Positions 61,251 to 64,000 of a DNA stretch of 64,000 bases are shown in pieces. The notes under the pieces are model-generated. The model was given only the letters and a program-made list of their open reading frames with translations. It searched no databases and was not told the origin of the DNA. The stretch lies in the NCBI RefSeq assembly GCF_025420585.1, contig NZ_JAOEGB010000001.1:248001-312000 (forward strand), read 5' to 3'. This DNA is from Planotetraspora sp. A-T 1434 (GTDB lineage: Bacteria > Actinomycetota > Actinomycetes > Streptosporangiales > Streptosporangiaceae). Position numbers and translations under genes: made by a program. Within the stretch, counting starts at the first letter, position 1. The number at the start of each line of letters is the position of its first letter.

Positions 61251-61487
61251 ATGGCTGCGGACGCCGAGGCGATCATCGCCGGGCTCGGTGGTGCTGACAA
61301 CATCATCGAGATCGAGCCGTGCATCACACGGTTGCGCACCGAGGTGCACGACGCCTCGAAGGTGGACCAGGCCGCCCTCAAGGCCGCCGGCGCCCACGGG
61401 GTGATGGCGGCCGGCAATGTCGTGCAGGTCGTGGTGGGTCCGGAGGCCGACACGATCGCCAGTGACATCGAGGACATCATCGGCTGA
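61251..61487 (+). CDS. nagF: PTS EIIB, GlcNAc/glucose type
   Basis: 78 residues from ATG 61251. IIAGLGGADNIIEIEPCITRLRTEVHD holds the phosphorylated Cys24 in the PCITRLR motif; AAGAHGVMAAGNVVQVVVGPEAD is the second family strand. It accepts phosphate from EIIA and passes it to sugar entering through EIIC (NagE2). It follows the SIS gene by 13 bp. In streptomycetes the separate EIIB is called NagF; the symbol is given by analogy. Confidence 0.93.
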   Translation: MAADAEAIIAGLGGADNIIEIEPCITRLRTEVHDASKVDQAALKAAGAHGVMAAGNVVQVVVGPEADTIASDIEDIIG

Positions 61488-61731
61488 CGCCTGTGCGTGC
61501 GGCTCACGCCGGCTGCCCGGTCCACGGGCCTGTGCCGGCGTGGGACCGCCCGCAAAGGGCGAACCCCGCATCGGCTCCGCGCTTCGCAGGCGGGCCGGCG
61601 CCGGGTGCCGGGATGTCACACGCGAACCCCCCGCCGGCACCAGCTCGACGACGCGTCGGCGGAAGCTCGGCGGGCGCCTCGACGGACGCTTCGACGGGAT
61701 GCCGGATGGGATCTCAGGGAAGGGCGCTTCA

Positions 61732-62178
61732 TTGACGACTGTTCTCGCCCCGGTCGCGGGGACGGTGATCGGCCTCGCGGCCGTGCCGGATCCGGTGTTC
61801 TCGCAGGCCATGGTGGGCCCGGGAACGGCGATCGACCCCGCCCGCGAGCCCCTTGAGGCCGTGGCCCCCGTCGGCGGCACCATCATCAAGCTGCATCCGC
61901 ACGCCTACGTCGTCGTCGGGGACGACGGCAGGGGGGTCCTCGTGCATCTCGGCATCGACACGGTCCAGCTCAAGGGCGAGGGCTTCCGGCTGCTCGCGGC
62001 CGAGGGCGACCACGTCGAGGCCGGCCAGCCCGTGGTGGCCTGGAACCCGGCGAGCGTCGAGGCGGGCGGCCGGTCACCGGTCTGCCCCGTAGTGGCGCTC
62101 GACGCCTCCGCCGATGCCGTTCACGTCCTCGCGGAGGGTTCCGTGAGCGCCGGCGACGAGCTATTCCAGTGGGCGTGA
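61732..62178 (+). CDS. crr: PTS EIIA, glucose-type (Crr)
   Basis: 148 residues from TTG 61732, with AGGGAAGGG upstream. APVAGTVIGLAAVPDPVFSQAMVGPGTAI, APVGGTIIKLHPHAYVVVGDDGRGVLVHLGIDTVQLKGEGF and GDELFQ match EIIA-Glc. His72 in VHLGIDT is the phosphorylation site and His57 its partner (the same 15-residue spacing as E. coli His90 and His75). It phosphorylates EIIB. 244 bp of GC-rich sequence without a gene separate it from EIIB. Its stop overlaps the HAD gene start (TGATG). Confidence 0.93.
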   Translation: MTTVLAPVAGTVIGLAAVPDPVFSQAMVGPGTAIDPAREPLEAVAPVGGTIIKLHPHAYVVVGDDGRGVLVHLGIDTVQLKGEGFRLLAAEGDHVEAGQPVVAWNPASVEAGGRSPVCPVVALDASADAVHVLAEGSVSAGDELFQWA

Positions 62179-62804
62179 TGGAGGCCGCGCTCTTCGACCT
62201 GGACGGCACGCTGATCAACACCGAGCCGCGGAGCCTGGCCCTGTGGCGCATGCTGCTGGAGAACCACGACATCCCTCACGACGAGGACCTGCTGCGGCGC
62301 TTCATGGGCCGCCGCAGCTCCGACGTCCTGCCCGAGCTGTTCCCGGACGCCGACAGTGAGGCGCTGATCGCCGAGGTTCGCTCCTACTACGACCGTCCCG
62401 GCCTGCCCGACATCCTGCCGGTTCCGGGTGCGGCCGACCTGGTCCGGCGGGTGGTGGAGACCGGCTCGCCGGTCGCGCTGGTCACCTCGGCCCATCGCAG
62501 CTGGGCCCTGGACCGGCTCGAGGAGGTGGGCGTCGCCCATCTGGTCCAGACCATTGTGACGGCCGAGGACGTGGCGGTGGGCAAGCCCGACCCCGCGGGT
62601 TTCCTGACGGCCGCCGACCGGCTCGGGGTCGAACCCGTCCGCTGTGTGGCGTTCGAGGACTCCCTCGCCGGGATCGCCGCCGCCCGGGCGGCGGGTATGA
62701 CGTGTGTCGGAGTGGCGACCACGCATCATCCCGATGAACTTTCCCATGCAGACCTGGTGATAGCCGATCTGTCGGGTATTGATTGGCCTTTGACCGAGAT
62801 ATAG
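62178..62804 (+). CDS. HAD-family sugar phosphatase or beta-phosphoglucomutase-like protein
   Basis: 208 residues from ATG 62178 (TGATG overlap with crr; GTG 62169 is possible). Motif I ALFDLDGTLINTEP, cap domain RRFMGRRSSDVLPELF, motif II VALVTSAHRS, motif III GKPDPAGFLTAADRLGV, motif IV VAFEDSLAGIAAARAAGM. This is HAD subfamily IA. The G-K-P-D-P and FEDS residues are the catalytic lysine and aspartates. Location inside the PTS operon suggests dephosphorylation of a sugar phosphate or removal of a side product. The substrate is unknown. Confidence 0.9.
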   Translation: MEAALFDLDGTLINTEPRSLALWRMLLENHDIPHDEDLLRRFMGRRSSDVLPELFPDADSEALIAEVRSYYDRPGLPDILPVPGAADLVRRVVETGSPVALVTSAHRSWALDRLEEVGVAHLVQTIVTAEDVAVGKPDPAGFLTAADRLGVEPVRCVAFEDSLAGIAAARAAGMTCVGVATTHHPDELSHADLVIADLSGIDWPLTEI

Positions 62805-62813
62805 GTGGTCTGG

Positions 62814-62829
62814 ACCGCCTGCAGCAGGA
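62814..62829 (+). promoter_or_regulatory. Degenerate DasR operator upstream of ptsH
   Basis: GGTGGTCTGGACCGCC matches the streptomycete dre consensus AGTGGTCTAGACCACT at 12 of 16 positions and keeps the GGTC ... GACC core dyad. It lies 10 bp before the ptsH start, between the HAD gene and ptsH, so it could give HPr and EI their own GlcNAc-dependent control, although a site so close to the start would act mainly as a roadblock. Confidence 0.55.
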
Positions 62830-62838
62830 GGAGGAATC

Positions 62839-63096
62839 GTGGCCGAACGCAAGGTCAGCGTGGCATCCGAGGTCGGGCTGCACGCCCGCCCGGCGGCGAC
62901 GTTCGTGCAGACCGCGGCCAAGGCGCCCTTCGACGTGACCATCGCGAAGGCGGGGGGCCAGCCGGTGAACGCGAAGAGCATCCTGTCGGTGCTCGCCCTC
63001 GACGTCCGTCAGGGGGAGTCCATCGTCATCACCGCCGAGGGCGAGGGCGCCGAAGATCTCCTCGACCAGCTCGCCGAGATCGCGTCGGCGTCCTGA
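62839..63096 (+). CDS. ptsH: Phosphocarrier protein HPr
   Basis: 85 residues from GTG 62839 with GGAGGAGGA upstream. VASEVGLHARPAATFVQTAAK carries phospho-acceptor His15 in the GLHARPA loop; NAKSILSVLALDVRQGESIVI contains the conserved SI/L segment. No Ser46-type regulatory serine environment typical of Firmicutes HPr kinase is needed here. HPr shuttles phosphate from EI to EIIA. EI starts 5 bp after the stop. Confidence 0.95.
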   Translation: MAERKVSVASEVGLHARPAATFVQTAAKAPFDVTIAKAGGQPVNAKSILSVLALDVRQGESIVITAEGEGAEDLLDQLAEIASAS

Positions 63097-63101
63097 CGCC
63101 C

Positions 63102-64000
63102 GTGGACGAGGACGACACCGAGACGGGGCGGCTGCTCGCGGGCACGGGGGTCAGCCCCGGAGCGGGGTACGGCCCGGCGTATCTCGTCGTGGGGAACATC
63201 CCCGAGCCTGACAAGGACTCCCGGCACGACGGCGACGCCGGGGCCGAGCGGGACCGGGCCGAGCGGGCGCTGGAGCAGGTGGCCGCCGACCTGGAGGCGC
63301 GAGGCGTCCAGGCGGGGGGCGAGGCCGAGGAGGTGCTCGGCGCGCAGGCCATGATGGCCCGTGACCCGGGGCTCGCGGGCGAGGTCGCCGCGCTCGTCGA
63401 CCAGGGCGCCGCAGCCTCGAGAGCCGTCTTCGACGCTTTCAAGAAATATCGGGATCTGCTCGCTGCTGCCGGGGGTTATCTCGGCGAGCGCGTCGCCGAC
63501 CTCGACGACATCCGCGACCGCGCGATCGCCGTGCTCACCGGCCTGCCGATGCCGGGCGTGCCCACCACGGCCGCCGAGCCGTACGTGCTGGTCGCCCGTG
63601 ATCTCGCCCCCGCCGACACCGCTCTGCTGACCAGGGACGTCGTCGCCGCCTTCGTGACAGAGCAGGGCGGCCCGACCAGCCACACGGCCATCCTCGCCCG
63701 CTCGATGGGCGTGCCGGCCGTCGTCGGCTGCGTGGCCGCGACCGCGATCCCGCCGGGCACGCCCGTGCTGGTCGACGGGGCCTCCGGTGACGTACGGCTC
63801 TCGCCCTCGGAAGAAGAGGTCGCCGAAGCCCGCGCCGCCGACCAGGCCAGGCGGGCCGTGCTCTCGGCCACGACCGGTCCCGGCGCCACCGCCGACGGCC
63901 ATGCCGTACCGCTGCTCGCCAACATCGGCGGCCCGCGCGACCTCGACGCCGCGCTCGCGGCCGGGGCCGAGGGCGTTGGCCTCTACCGCACGGAGTTCCT
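63102..64000 (+). CDS. ptsI: PTS enzyme I (3' end outside window)
   Basis: 299 visible residues from GTG 63102. It uses phosphoenolpyruvate to phosphorylate HPr. N-terminal HPr-binding helices, the swivelling phosphohistidine domain with GGPTSHTAILARSMGVP (His194) and PAVVGCVAATAIPPGTPVLVDG. The PEP-binding barrel begins at AVPLLANIGGPRDLDAALAAGAEGVGLYRTEF, where the window ends. The remaining half (PEP-binding and catalytic Cys) is not visible. The gene is the last seen in the GlcNAc PTS operon. Confidence 0.95.
   Translation, partial: MDEDDTETGRLLAGTGVSPGAGYGPAYLVVGNIPEPDKDSRHDGDAGAERDRAERALEQVAADLEARGVQAGGEAEEVLGAQAMMARDPGLAGEVAALVDQGAAASRAVFDAFKKYRDLLAAAGGYLGERVADLDDIRDRAIAVLTGLPMPGVPTTAAEPYVLVARDLAPADTALLTRDVVAAFVTEQGGPTSHTAILARSMGVPAVVGCVAATAIPPGTPVLVDGASGDVRLSPSEEEVAEARAADQARRAVLSATTGPGATADGHAVPLLANIGGPRDLDAALAAGAEGVGLYRTEF

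Noticed and set aside
61488-61731. Small genes between EIIB and EIIA
   Set aside because: Frames there are Arg/Pro/Ala-rich shadows without ribosome-binding sites or family motifs.

Overview
The window is high-GC actinobacterial DNA, most likely from a filamentous spore-forming member of the Streptosporangiales (Nonomuraea/Streptosporangium/Microbispora type). The grounds are: GTG and TTG starts, a sporulation-type WhiB, the MtrA-MtrB-LpqB block, a complete F420 set (fbiA, fbiB, fbiC), DasR with a GlcNAc PTS, and many actinobacterial DUF families. No tRNA, rRNA, insertion sequence, prophage or cas gene was seen.

Layout. 0-7.5 kb: a cut glycosyltransferase, two paralogous flippase-like membrane proteins around a methyltransferase, a GT4 glycosyltransferase, a sugar-nucleotide pyrophosphorylase and an AlkA-like DNA glycosylase. 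7.7-14.8 kb: fbiC, a substrate-binding/VWA protein, fbiB and fbiA. 15-28 kb: a huge disordered membrane protein, whiB, a GT2 membrane glycosyltransferase, DUF5719, a Zincin_1-type protein, DUF3499, phosphomannomutase, Trm112, a SIS sugar isomerase and a CDF transporter; together with the pyrophosphorylase this is a mannose-activation/cell-envelope block. 28-32.8 kb: DUF6230 and DUF6114 envelope proteins, a NarL-type two-component pair and a MerR regulator. 33-36 kb: two different S-adenosylhomocysteine hydrolases. 36-44.6 kb: RDD, SpoIIM, DUF58, MoxR, DUF4350, DUF4129 and a membrane protein, the same set as Mycobacterium Rv3689-Rv3695. 44.9-49.1 kb: mtrA-mtrB-lpqB. 49-57.7 kb: comF, a structured leader RNA, hpf, a LuxR-type regulator, a YcaQ-like glycosylase, a small membrane protein, secA with a strong terminator, and the Rv3235-like protein. 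57.9-64 kb: an N-acetylglucosamine PTS regulon (EIIC, DasR, SIS enzyme, EIIB, EIIA, HAD, HPr, EI) with a palindromic DasR operator.

The most unusual signal is not a gene. An 11-bp motif, TGCATGATCAC, occurs about 24 times in six intergenic arrays. Within arrays the motif recurs mostly every 53 bp (about five helical turns). It is usually preceded by GGGAA-type sequence, and most array ends carry a G-rich tail. Every array starts within about 50 bp of a stop codon. Two arrays are mirror images (three reverse plus three forward units). A second layer of peculiarity is a large number of short in-frame tandem repeats (9, 12, 15, 18, 27 bp) in and between genes. A structured leader between comF and hpf fits the genomic context of raiA-motif RNA.

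All gene assignments come from reading motifs and neighbourhoods by eye; no database search was run.
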